The position numbers and the translations under genes are program-made. Shown piece by piece: positions 43,129 through 50,986 of a stretch of DNA of 64,000 nucleotides (position 1 is the first letter of the stretch; each line of letters starts with the position of its first letter). Under the pieces are notes generated by a model. That model had not been told where the DNA came from and ran no database searches. It saw nothing but the letters and a program-made list of their open reading frames with translations. This DNA comes from Actinoallomurus purpureus. Lineage in GTDB: Bacteria; Actinomycetota; Actinomycetes; Streptosporangiales; Streptosporangiaceae. Location of the stretch: the NCBI RefSeq assembly GCF_024055795.1, contig NZ_JAMXMY010000024.1:1-64000 (forward strand). The letters run 5' to 3'.

Positions 43129-43391
43129 GTGGCCGCCGCTTCGATCGCCCGGCACCGCTGCACGAGCCGCATCGGGTCGGGGTCGTCAACGATCACTGGG
43201 CCTGTGGTGCACGCGGCGAACGCGGTGTAGGCGCGCCGCCATCTCGACCACATCACCGCCCAGCCGCGGCACGCCGCCTGGACCGCGGCGAGATCCTGGA
43301 GACTTGGGTCCGTGACGATCGAACGGCGGACCGGAGGACGCGTCGGTCCGGCCGGCTCGATGCCGGCGAGTCGGCGGATACCCGCGATCAC
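43125..43391 (-). CDS. Small hypothetical protein, 88 aa
   Basis: The GTG overlaps the preceding stop as GTGA (fixes the start). It encodes VIAGIRRLAGIEPAGPT then a helical core DLAAVQAACRGWAVMWSRWRRAYTAF, ending AIEAAAT. A damaged copy of the gene's 3' part is found at the second XRE locus (about 45905-45975). Function unknown. Confidence 0.65.
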   Translation of the reverse strand: MIAGIRRLAGIEPAGPTRPPVRRSIVTDPSLQDLAAVQAACRGWAVMWSRWRRAYTAFAACTTGPVIVDDPDPMRLVQRCRAIEAAAT

Positions 43392-43723
43392 TGCTCGGCC
43401 CCGGCAGTCTCGGCGATGTGGAGGACGTTGCCGAGACGGCGGGCCGCCTCGTCGACGTCCTCGACGGGAACCATCGGCTCGTACTCGGGCGGTGCGTCGC
43501 GGGTCGGCCCGGACCACTGCCAGTGGTACCACAGGCCGCCCTGGTGCTCGCGTACGACGATCGGCTGCGTCATCCGAGTGTCGCCGGGGTTCCGGACCTC
43601 GACGACGCCGTCCGAACGCACCGTGACGTTCAGGCCGTGCCGGATGAGCAGCGGCGCGAGCTTGAGCACCAAGCCCTTGACCGCGTCGATCGATGGTGAG
43701 GGATTCGTGTCCTGTGCGTGCAC
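43388..43723 (-). CDS. Small protein, 111 aa, first partner gene of XRE regulator
   Basis: GTG 43723 has GGGAGG 8 nt upstream. The protein has a basic/hydrophobic head (VKGLVLKLAPLLIRHGLNVTVRSDG), VVEVRNPGDTRMTQPIVVREHQG and WYHWQWSGPTRDAPPEYEPM. It looks like a small regulatory or partner protein common next to XRE regulators in actinomycetes (inference). A 5'-intact but truncated paralogue lies at 45935-46207. Confidence 0.7.
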   Translation of the reverse strand: MHAQDTNPSPSIDAVKGLVLKLAPLLIRHGLNVTVRSDGVVEVRNPGDTRMTQPIVVREHQGGLWYHWQWSGPTRDAPPEYEPMVPVEDVDEAARRLGNVLHIAETAGAEQ

Positions 43724-43730
43724 CTCTTGC

Positions 43731-43776
43731 CTCCCAGTGTCCGCGTGTCCATCAGCTTGACCAGGACACTAGGGAG
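43731..43776. promoter_or_regulatory. Inverted repeat before the small-protein operon
   Basis: CTCCC-AGTGTCC (43731-43742) and GGACACT-AGGGAG (43764-43776) form an inverted repeat with one unpaired base, just upstream of the 111-aa gene's ribosome site. Confidence 0.5.
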
Positions 43777-43851
43777 GGCAGGCAGGAGGCTGACAGGGAC
43801 GGAACCCACCATCGCCAGCATGGCGTTCATCCGCGATTGGAGGGGTGCGTC

Positions 43852-45069
43852 CTAGTGTGCGACCCCGAGGAAGTCGGCGAGAGCGAAGATGCCGCGCGGT
43901 GGCTTGGGCCGGTCGAGCAACTGCCGGACGATCGCCACCGCCAAGCCATGCCGGCGTATCCAGCCAGGCGCCATCGCGCGGATCGTCCGCAGCGTCTCGA
44001 CGGCGTCAGCGTCACGGTACGTCTCGGCACGGGCGTGCGCGATGTCGAGCAGGAAGCGCACCTTCCACGACACCGGAGTCTTCCCGGACAGCGGCACCCG
44101 TTCGGCCATGGCGAGGACGTTGCCCCAATTTCCAGCCGCGGCCTCGACGGACGCGGCTTGCATCGCGACGGAGGTCGGGCCGAACACGGTGGTCCATCGA
44201 TCGGTCGAGTCGTCGCCGATCCGGTCGGCCGCCGCCCGCGCAACGGCGAGGAGCTCGCGTGCATCGTCATACCGCTCATGCCGGGCCGCTGCCGTCAGGC
44301 CCGACAGCAGGAGCCCGCCGTACACCGCCACGTGGCCCGGTGGCGAGCTGCGGAAGCTCGGTTCAATGCCGTCCGCGGTCGCCACCGCGACCCGTTCGGA
44401 GTCGGCGAGTCGGCCGGTTCGGAGGAAGATCCACGAGACGCTGTTGGCGAGCATGGCCGGCATCAGGGGACTACCGGACCGTTCAGCCGGCGCCTGAGCA
44501 CGGGCGAGGCCGAGCAGGGCGAGGTCTTCGTGCCGGCTCTGGACCATCGTGTGTGCACCGAGCTGGAGGGCCTTGGCAAGGACACCGTTGGCCTCGGTCG
44601 CCGTGCCGTTCGTATGCTCGCGGGTCGCCACGCGGGCCTCGGTGATGAGGTCGGGGAGGATCTCGCCGAGGGCGACGAAGTCGCCGGCGTGATAGTTGCC
44701 CCACGCGTCCTCAATGCCGCGCCGCAGCGTCGTGACGTCCGGGGCCTCGTCTTCCTCGGCGTGGTCGACGGCGGGAGCGAAGTCGTGCACGGGCGCCAGA
44801 GCCTTGCGGATGCGCTTGATATTCGGATCCTGCCGGGCCGGCTCCTGCTCAGCGACGCCGAACAGCAGCGCGGACGTCTCGATGCCGAGGGCGTTCGCCA
44901 GGGCGTTCATGGTGGACACCCGCGCGGATTGCCGCTGGCCCTGCTCAAGCTTGCGAATCGTGTCGACGTTCACACCGGAGCGCTCGGCGAGTTGCTCCTG
45001 CGTCTGTTCAGCGTGCCGGCGGGCGACCTTGAGCCGGTCACCAATGGACAGGTCGGGGCGAAGGTCCAT
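43852..45069 (-). CDS. XRE-family regulator with TPR-like C-terminal domain
   Basis: A 405-residue regulator. The N-terminal HTH (residues 8-62) reads SIGDRLKVARRHAEQTQEQLAERSGVNVDTIRKLEQGQR. The remaining 340 residues are helical repeats like the sensor part of peptide-sensing XRE regulators. It ends 128 bp before the 111-aa gene on the same strand. A paralogue lies at 46347-47534. Confidence 0.8.
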   Translation of the reverse strand: MDLRPDLSIGDRLKVARRHAEQTQEQLAERSGVNVDTIRKLEQGQRQSARVSTMNALANALGIETSALLFGVAEQEPARQDPNIKRIRKALAPVHDFAPAVDHAEEDEAPDVTTLRRGIEDAWGNYHAGDFVALGEILPDLITEARVATREHTNGTATEANGVLAKALQLGAHTMVQSRHEDLALLGLARAQAPAERSGSPLMPAMLANSVSWIFLRTGRLADSERVAVATADGIEPSFRSSPPGHVAVYGGLLLSGLTAAARHERYDDARELLAVARAAADRIGDDSTDRWTTVFGPTSVAMQAASVEAAAGNWGNVLAMAERVPLSGKTPVSWKVRFLLDIAHARAETYRDADAVETLRTIRAMAPGWIRRHGLAVAIVRQLLDRPKPPRGIFALADFLGVAH

Positions 45070-45143
45070 CGCTTACCCTTTGGTTGTTCCATCAGCTACC
45101 GACCAGGCTACGCGCGCATGCAAGGCCCGGTCGGGGAACACGA

Positions 45144-45173
45144 AGGCCCCGCCAGGCGAACCCGGCGGGGCCT
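45144..45173 (-). terminator. Hairpin after the SapA-like gene
   Basis: Perfect 10-bp arms (45144-45153, 45164-45173) around a 10-nt loop, upstream of the XRE gene and downstream of the 45368 gene. Confidence 0.7.
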
Positions 45174-45367
45174 CTCTGTCGTTTGGCTACTCGTCGCGGC
45201 CGACGAGACGTAGGTGCCGGGTACCCGGCGCGGGAGCCTGATCTTGGTCGATCTTGTCGTCGACGATGTCCGCGAACAGGTTGACGAGGCGAGGAGTCCG
45301 GGCCTGAAGATCTGTCCGCCTTGGCACTACCGAACCTAGGCGAATCCTCGCCTGGGAGATGTGCTGG

Positions 45368-45784
45368 TCAGCCGCAGTGCGACCAGTCCGAAATCCACTG
45401 AGTGGAGCCGTAGTGACCGCCCCACCCGATGCACGATCCTGCGGCGCTGAGCCTCACCGGACCGGCGTAGGTCGAGTAGTTACCCACGTCGTAGACGATC
45501 TTCCCGTCGCTTTGGCGCCGTAGCCAAGCCTCGACGGAGGTGGAGTTCGAGCTGTCCTTCCAGGTGACCACGCAGTTGGTGCTGCCGTTGTACATCAGGT
45601 AGATGGTGGCCGCGCCCAGATCGTGGGTGTCAATCACATGGTACGAGCCGCCGCCGCACGCCGCGATCGGCGACGATGCCGCCATTGCGGGAGTGCTGAC
45701 GGCCACGGAGCCAGCGACGGCAGCCGCACCGGCCAGGGCCAGCACGGCCCCCTTGTTGAACTTCCGCACAGAAACCGTCCTCAT
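45368..45784 (-). CDS. Secreted SapA-like protein
   Basis: A 138-residue exported protein (MRTVSVRKFNKGAVLALAGA ... AMAA). The mature part has four Cys, a NYSTYAGPVRLSAAGSCIGWGG block and a C-terminal HCG end, matching spore-associated protein A relatives more closely than the other copies here. Direct repeats of GTAATGATCGTA (45801-45812, 45822-45833) lie directly upstream. Function is unknown. Confidence 0.75.
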   Translation of the reverse strand: MRTVSVRKFNKGAVLALAGAAAVAGSVAVSTPAMAASSPIAACGGGSYHVIDTHDLGAATIYLMYNGSTNCVVTWKDSSNSTSVEAWLRRQSDGKIVYDVGNYSTYAGPVRLSAAGSCIGWGGHYGSTQWISDWSHCG

Positions 45785-45800
45785 TAACGTTGAAATGGGG

Positions 45801-45833
45801 GTAATGATCGTAACGACGGGCGTAATGATCGTA
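45801..45833. promoter_or_regulatory. Direct repeats GTAATGATCGTA x2 before the SapA-like gene
   Basis: Two identical 12-bp words (45801-45812, 45822-45833) are 21 bp apart, two helical turns, and lie 17-50 bp upstream of the start. Candidate activator or repressor site. Confidence 0.5.
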
Positions 45834-45904
45834 CACGTCCGTGCATGCGCTCGATGTGCAACCTCTGCTGGTCACTCCACCCCTGCTGAGGGCAGCTCAC
45901 GAGG

Positions 45905-46207
45905 TCGTGTCCGTTGCGTGGGGGTCGTCGACGATCACTGGGCCGGCGGTGCACGCGGCGAACGCGGTGTAGGCGCGCCGTCACGGGTCGGCCCGGACCA
46001 CTGCCAGTGGTACCAAAGGCCGCCCTGGTGCTCGCGTACGACGATCGGCTGCGTCATCCGAGTGTCGCCGGGGTTCCGGACCTCGACGACGCCATCCCAA
46101 CGCACCGCGACGTTCAGGCCGTCCTGGATGAGCAGCGGCGCGAGCTTGAGCACCAAGCCCTTGACGGTGGCGGTCGGCGGGGTGGGACCGTTTTCCTGTG
46201 CGTGCAT
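45905..46207 (-). pseudogene. Truncated paralogue of the 111-aa gene, fused by deletion to the 88-aa gene's 3' end
   Basis: The reading frame starts at ATG 46207 with AGGGAG upstream and follows the 111-aa protein to WYHWQWSGPTRD, then leaves the family and stops at 45935 with unrelated GAPTPRSPRAPPAQ. The DNA after the break matches the 88-aa gene's region RAYTAFAACT-GPVIVDDP, out of frame. A deletion has therefore removed the 3' part of the first gene and the 5' part of the second. Confidence 0.8.
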
Positions 46208-46346
46208 CTGTCACTCCCTGAGTTGCACCGGGTCGACGTACTGAGCACGCTATTTGCGCCGGTCACAGCGCAGAAGTGCCAGAGCGTCCCAGTCTTTCAA
46301 CGCAAAGTAAGCGTCGTTGTGGGACCGCACGTCCTACTCTGAAGTC

Positions 46347-47534
46347 ATGGGCGACGGCCTCACCATCGGCGAGCGGGTAGCGAAGCTCCGCCGGCAACGA
46401 CACCTCACGCAAGCCGAGCTTGCCGAACGGTCCGGCGTCAGCGTCGACCTCATTCGCAAGCTTGAGCAGAACCAACGCCGGTCGACGAGGATCGGCAGCT
46501 TGCAGGCCATTGCAGGTGCGCTCGACGTACAGGTCTCGGCGCTTCTCGACGGCCCTACGGCCAACGACGCGAGCAATGCCGGTGCCGGGATCAGTGAGCT
46601 ACGCCGTGCGCTCACTCCCGCTGGCCGTTCCCACATCGCCGAGCTCCCCACCGAAACCGAGGTACGGCTGAGCGCGGATGAGGCGTGGAGGCTGCACCAG
46701 TGTGGCGACTACGTGCTGTTGGCGCGAGTCCTACCCGACTTGATCGATGGTGCCCGTATTCGCGCTCAAGAGGAGCCGGGAGATAGCGCGTACAGGCTGC
46801 TCGCCGAGGCGTACCAACTTGCGGCGATGCTGCTTCTGGGCATCCGCTCCGAAGATCTCGCGTGCGTCGCCGCGGATCGGCTACAGGTCGCCGCGGACAA
46901 CGCAGGCGACTCTGCGACGACCGCTCGTGCCGCCGACACCTGGGCGTGGATCTACAGCCGGCAGGGCCGTCTCGACGACGCCCAGGGCATCACGCTCAAA
47001 GCCGCCGACAAAGCCGAGCCTGCCCGGTTCGGGAGCGCATCACCGGAGGACCTGTCGGTGTGGTGCGGACTGCTTCAGCGTGGCGTCATGGTGGCATCTC
47101 GCAAGGACGACGCGGACATGGTCGACGATCTGATCAGCCTTGCCGGAGCGGTCGGCCGCCGGATCGGTGATGACCGCATCGACCAATGGACGGTGTCCGG
47201 GCCGACCAACGTGGCAATGCACGCTGTGCGCTCCGCCGTCGAGCTGGGCGACCCGCGTAAGGCACTCAGACTCGCCGATGACGTGCCGCCGTCAGCGTCG
47301 CTGCCAACGGCGTGGTGCACCCGTCACCTACTCGACGTCGCGCACGCCCAGTACGCCGTCAAGCGGGATGAGGAAGCCGCATCGACGCTGCTGCGGATCG
47401 ATCGGCGCGCGCCGGGATGGCTGCCGTATCAGGGCGTCGCGCGGGAAATCGTCACGGAGATGCGGCGCCGGGAACCGCCATCACGGATCCGAGGTCTTAG
47501 ACAACTCGTCGAGGCGATCGGCATCGACGAGTAG
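46347..47534 (+). CDS. XRE-family regulator with TPR-like domain (paralogue)
   Basis: A 395-residue regulator: HTH LTIGERVAKLRRQRHLTQAELAERSGVSVDLIRKLEQNQR in residues 5-55, then helical repeats ending near RIRGLRQLVEAIGIDE. It is divergent from the broken small-protein gene and paralogous to 43852-45069, with the same HTH core (ERSGV-VD-IRKLEQ-QR). ATG 46347 is preferred; the open frame starts 10 codons earlier. Confidence 0.8.
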   Translation: MGDGLTIGERVAKLRRQRHLTQAELAERSGVSVDLIRKLEQNQRRSTRIGSLQAIAGALDVQVSALLDGPTANDASNAGAGISELRRALTPAGRSHIAELPTETEVRLSADEAWRLHQCGDYVLLARVLPDLIDGARIRAQEEPGDSAYRLLAEAYQLAAMLLLGIRSEDLACVAADRLQVAADNAGDSATTARAADTWAWIYSRQGRLDDAQGITLKAADKAEPARFGSASPEDLSVWCGLLQRGVMVASRKDDADMVDDLISLAGAVGRRIGDDRIDQWTVSGPTNVAMHAVRSAVELGDPRKALRLADDVPPSASLPTAWCTRHLLDVAHAQYAVKRDEEAASTLLRIDRRAPGWLPYQGVAREIVTEMRRREPPSRIRGLRQLVEAIGIDE

Positions 47535-47646
47535 AGACTGCGGTCTACGACGCACCGGCGTGCATCAGACGCCCCGGCGGGTTCGGTTGCGTCCACGGAC
47601 GTGGTGTACGAGTTTCCGCTGGTGACAGGCGCGGCGAGTCGGTGGC

Positions 47647-47687
47647 ACACAGGTGCCGCCACTCGTGGTGAGTGGCGACACCTGTGT
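47647..47687. terminator. Convergent terminator
   Basis: 18-nt arms (47647-47664, 47670-47687) pair at 17 positions around a 5-nt loop between convergent genes. Confidence 0.85.
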
Positions 47688-47736
47688 CGGGGGTCGCTGG
47701 ACCAGAGGAATTCGGGCCGGCGCGAGGTGGGAGGGG

Positions 47737-48714
47737 TTATCGCGCGGCGAAGACGAGGTCGTCGTCGATGTACTGCGACGCGGTGGAGGCGTGAATCAGC
47801 TGGGGGACGGTGATGTTGTGGTTGCTGCCGCTGGCCGGGTCCCAGGCGGAGAAATGGTCCACGATGTACCCACCGTTGAGGTTGGTGTCGCTGGTCGTGT
47901 GGTATCCGGCGCTGCCGTACAGCAGGATGTAATGACGGATGTTTGTTCCGGTCGGGTTGCTGGACCAGGGCAGCTTGGACGGGTCAACGAGGTACACGAC
48001 CGGGTTGGCGTTCGCGATCGACTGGTGTATCTGCTTGAACGCCAGCTCCGACGACTGGCCGGACGGCCCGAAGTCGTACAGGTGATATTTGTCGATCGAC
48101 CCCGGCTTGTACTTGTTGAGCACCCCCGCCAGCTTGCTCGGGAACGTGAAGCCGTACCGGTTGGTCTGCAGGTTGCTGGTGCTGGCCAGCGTGTTCTGCG
48201 AGGGCGCCGAGCCCTTGATCGTCCATAGCGCCGCCTGAACGGTCGCGGGGCCGCAGTACTTCGCGGAGTTCTCCTGCTTCTTGCCGTTCGCGTGCATGCC
48301 ACGAAGGATCATCGTCGGACGCTTGCTGCCGGCGATGATGATGTAGCCGTTGCCGTTCTGGACGACCCGATTGGCGGGCAGCCACGTGGTCGAGCACTGC
48401 TTATTGGCGCCCTTTGCCAGGGTTCCCGAGCAGGTCACCGTGCTGCTGATGTCCGACTTCCCGGGCACCTGAAGGTAGACACCGCCCTTGACCGCTCGCT
48501 TGGCCGAGGTCTTGACGCGAATGACGATTCGGGCCTTGGCGAACCCAGCGTTGTGTTGCATGCACGCGGTGTATGCGACGTTCTTATATGTACGAGAGTT
48601 GGTGCAGGTCTCGTACTTGGCTCCGCTCTGGCCGCCCCAACTTGCAGCATCGGCCGGTGCTACCAGCAGGATTGACGCAACGGCCGTTCCAGCTAGCACG
48701 ACAGGTATTCTCAC
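47737..48714 (-). CDS. Secreted C39-like cysteine peptidase
   Basis: A 325-residue exported protein (VRIPVVLAGTAVASILLVAPADA signal). The N-terminal 120 residues are a beta-rich Cys-containing domain. The peptidase domain starts with catalytic Cys in AKYCGPATVQAALW and has RHYILLYG (His) and VDHFSAWDPA (Asp), as in C39_2-like peptidases. AAGGAG precedes GTG 48714, which fixes the start over 48759. Target unknown. Confidence 0.8.
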   Translation of the reverse strand: MRIPVVLAGTAVASILLVAPADAASWGGQSGAKYETCTNSRTYKNVAYTACMQHNAGFAKARIVIRVKTSAKRAVKGGVYLQVPGKSDISSTVTCSGTLAKGANKQCSTTWLPANRVVQNGNGYIIIAGSKRPTMILRGMHANGKKQENSAKYCGPATVQAALWTIKGSAPSQNTLASTSNLQTNRYGFTFPSKLAGVLNKYKPGSIDKYHLYDFGPSGQSSELAFKQIHQSIANANPVVYLVDPSKLPWSSNPTGTNIRHYILLYGSAGYHTTSDTNLNGGYIVDHFSAWDPASGSNHNITVPQLIHASTASQYIDDDLVFAAR

Positions 48715-48941
48715 TTTGCTCCTTCGGGGGGATCGCCGCAAAATTCCTGCATCGGCCAAAATACGGATCCAAGATCAACAAAACAAGATCAAGTTGTGGT
48801 CGGTGGGCGGCCGGCTTCCAGAAAGACGTCGCCGTCGGGCCTGGGGGCTGGTTCGACCCGCACCTGAGAAAAGTCACCGACTCGGAGCGCCTGCACAGTC
48901 TGGTCAGCCATCGCCGGTCAGCCGCCTGAGCGCGTGCACAT

Positions 48942-49013
48942 AGCTCGGCAAAGGACACCGGGACAGCGGGGAACGTCCCGTGATGTCCGGTCCGACCTGG
49001 GCTTTGCCGAGCT
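48942..49013. repeat. Palindromic element, copy A
   Basis: 12-bp arms AGCTCGGCAAAG and CTTTGCCGAGCT enclose 48 bp with an inner hairpin. Copy B is at 49839-49911. The flanking DNA differs, so it may be a MITE-like unit or a structured RNA. Confidence 0.75.
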
Positions 49014-49090
49014 TTCAGTTCGTGGCGATGCGTCCGATCGGCCATCGGTGAGCGACCAACGAGACGTCGTGGTCGAACGGGTGCCGGCGT
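49012..49090 (-). pseudogene. SAM-dependent methyltransferase remnant, copy A
   Basis: A minus-strand frame reads HDVSLVAHRWPIGRIA and stops at the palindromic element; copy B (49985-50199) continues further. Only this fragment is present. Confidence 0.5.
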
Positions 49091-49359
49091 GCGACGCGAG
49101 GGTACTTCGCGGGCGGCGGGCACGGGATCCTGCTCTTCTGGACCGGCTGCCTCGCTCGTGGGCTCCTCGTGGCCCTCCCCGTCGGCGTCGTCGCTGAGCC
49201 GGCACTCGGACTGGTGTACGACCAGGCCTTCTGAGTTCGGCTCCGTCACGGCTCAGATCGGGTGGTCAGGCAGGCCAGGCATTCATCCGCCCGCAAGCCG
49301 GACGGGAGACCTCCTATGCGATGATCAACCCGCTCGTGATCGTTGGGGAAGGGGAACGC

Positions 49360-49779
49360 ATGTCCATGCGTCGCAGAATCGCAATGGCGGCGACCGTCGC
49401 ACTGGCCTCCTCCTGGGCCGTCGGCGCGGCCGCACCGGCGTACGCGACCGGTCCCTGTGGAAGCGGCTACACGCGGATCGACGTCTACGACATCTCCACG
49501 AAGAGCGGTGTGAAGAAGGGCTCCCTGGAGCTCTACTACGATTCCGCTTCCGGGAAGAATTGCGCCCTCGCGTACGGCGTCGGCAGCACGTATGGCACGA
49601 CGACCTTCAAGCAGGTCAAGATCGCCCGATCCACCGACCCGCTCTGGACGCCCGACCAAGGCTACTTCAAGTACTACGCGGGTCCGGTGTCCGTCTCGGC
49701 CGCGGGCGTGTGCATCGACCTTGAGGCGCAGATCGGCACCGACGCCTACGCGCTCGAGAACAACGTCCACTGCCACTAG
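49360..49779 (+). CDS. Secreted SapA-like protein (tandem copy 1)
   Basis: A 139-residue exported protein with signal MSMRRRIAMAATVALASSWAVGAAAPAYA. The mature part (GPCGSGYTRIDVYDISTKSG ... YFKYYAGPVSVSAAGVCIDLE) carries four Cys and ends HCH. A tandem copy (50279) is nearly identical over the first 80 residues. GGGGAAGGGG precedes the ATG. Function unknown. Confidence 0.8.
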   Translation: MSMRRRIAMAATVALASSWAVGAAAPAYATGPCGSGYTRIDVYDISTKSGVKKGSLELYYDSASGKNCALAYGVGSTYGTTTFKQVKIARSTDPLWTPDQGYFKYYAGPVSVSAAGVCIDLEAQIGTDAYALENNVHCH

Positions 49780-49838
49780 AGACGACATCGCCGGGGCATC
49801 GCTCGTCGCCCGTCGGCCCCCTGGATGTGCGTGCACAC

Positions 49839-49911
49839 AGCTCGGCAAAGGACGCCGGGGCAGGGTGGAACGTCCTGCGATGTCCGTCCCGACTCGGGAC
49901 TTTGCCGAGCT
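49839..49911. repeat. Palindromic element, copy B
   Basis: Same 12-bp arms (49839-49850, 49900-49911) as copy A. In the inner hairpin the stem GCGGG/CCCGT of copy A becomes GCAGG/CCTGC here, so one pair changed from G-C to A-T while pairing stayed intact. Confidence 0.75.
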
Positions 49912-49984
49912 TTCGGTGCGGCATCCCCGCGTCTTCGCTCAGGAGGTCGCGGCGCAGGGGGATGACGGGCGGGGTCTGCGTTTG

Positions 49985-50199
49985 CGGGCGAGGAAATAGC
50001 CGCGCTGGGCCTCTTTCGGCCTCACCGGCAGGCGCGCGTGTCGTTCGAGCGACCTCGGCGAATCCGGCGTCCCGCAACAGATCGGCGATGCGTCCGATCG
50101 GCCATCGGTGGGCGACCAACGAGACGTCGTGGCCGAATGCTCGCGTCGGGCGCAGTGGCTCCTCGCCGATCCGAAAGACGAGCAGGACGTGCCCAGGTG
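49985..50199 (-). pseudogene. SAM-dependent methyltransferase C-terminal remnant, copy B
   Basis: After a TGA at 50200-50202, the minus-strand frame reads PGHVLLVFRIGEEPLRPTRAFGHDVS then LVAHRWPIGRIADLLRDAGFAEVART. This has the order of strands and final helix of class I methyltransferases. A shift to another frame gives the likely end QRGYFLARKR. The SAM-binding N-terminus is missing. Confidence 0.65.
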
Positions 50200-50278
50200 G
50201 TCAACCCAGCCGGAAGCCAGGCGGGAGACTCCGTATGCGATGATCAACCCATTCATGATCATTGGGGAAAGGAAACAC

Positions 50279-50695
50279 ATGTCCATGCGTCGCAGAATCG
50301 CAGTAGCGGCGACCGTCGCACTGGCCTCCTCCTGGGCCGTCGGCGCGGCCGCACCGGCGTACGCGACCGGTCCCTGTGGAAGCGGCTACACGCGGATCGA
50401 CGTCTATGACATCTCCACGAAGAGCGGTGTGAAGAAGGGCTCCCTGGAGCTCTACTACAGCTCCGCTTCCGGGAAGAACTGTGCCCTCGCCTACGGTGTC
50501 GGCAGCACGTACGGAACGACGACCTACAAGTCGGTGTCCATCGCCCGGTCCGGCGATTACTGGACGCCAGACTTCGGCGACTTCAAGTACTACGCGGGTC
50601 CGGTGTACGTCTCGGCCGCAAACACCTGCATCGATCTCGAGGGGCAGATCGGCAGCGACGCCGACCGTGTCGTGAACGGTGTGCACTGCGGTTAG
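50279..50695 (+). CDS. Secreted SapA-like protein (tandem copy 2)
   Basis: A 138-residue exported protein, copy of 49360-49779. The signal and the first 80 residues are almost the same; the C-terminal third differs (YWTPDFGDFKYYAGPVYVSAANTCIDLEGQIG ... HCG). The leaders also match (ATGATCAACCC...ATGATCATTGGGGAAAGG here). GGGAAAGG precedes the ATG. Confidence 0.8.
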   Translation: MSMRRRIAVAATVALASSWAVGAAAPAYATGPCGSGYTRIDVYDISTKSGVKKGSLELYYSSASGKNCALAYGVGSTYGTTTYKSVSIARSGDYWTPDFGDFKYYAGPVYVSAANTCIDLEGQIGSDADRVVNGVHCG

Positions 50696-50696
50696 G

Positions 50697-50889
50697 GGAA
50701 GCGCTCGTCGACGAAGGCGTCGCGGCCTGGGTGTACGCGGTCCCGCGGCTCGGAACCACGCCGCTGTTCCGGCTCTGGAACCCGGTTATTCACGACCACT
50801 TCTACACGACCTCCGTCGATGAGCGGAACAACGCGGTAGTGAGGTACGGCTACGTCAGCGAAGGCGTCGCCTGCGAGGTTTACCCATAA
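50697..50889 (+). pseudogene. DUF5648-like repeat fragment
   Basis: The frame ending at TAA 50887-50889 reads LGTTPLFRLWNPVIHDHFYTTSVDERNNAVVRYGYVSEGVACEVYP, the repeated unit seen at the C-terminus of secreted esterase-like proteins (DUF5648 pattern). Only one or two units remain; no start is present. Confidence 0.7.
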
Positions 50890-50893
50890 AACG

Positions 50894-50977
50894 ATGGCCA
50901 AGGGCACCTACGCCCGCATCATCCTGACCACCGCCGACCTCGACGGCACCTTCGCGCGGCTGCAGGCCAGGCCCCTG
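50894..50977 (+). pseudogene. VOC/glyoxalase-family fragment
   Basis: A short frame reads TYARIILTTADLDGTFARLQA, typical of the second half of VOC proteins, then breaks off at the P450 gene end. Both sides are missing. Confidence 0.5.
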
Positions 50978-50986
50978 CCCGCGTCA

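Noticed and set aside
49110-49234. Plus-strand frame GGGHGILLFWTG...LGLVYDQAF as a membrane-protein end
   Set aside because: No start, short, opposite a methyltransferase remnant; cannot be separated from chance.
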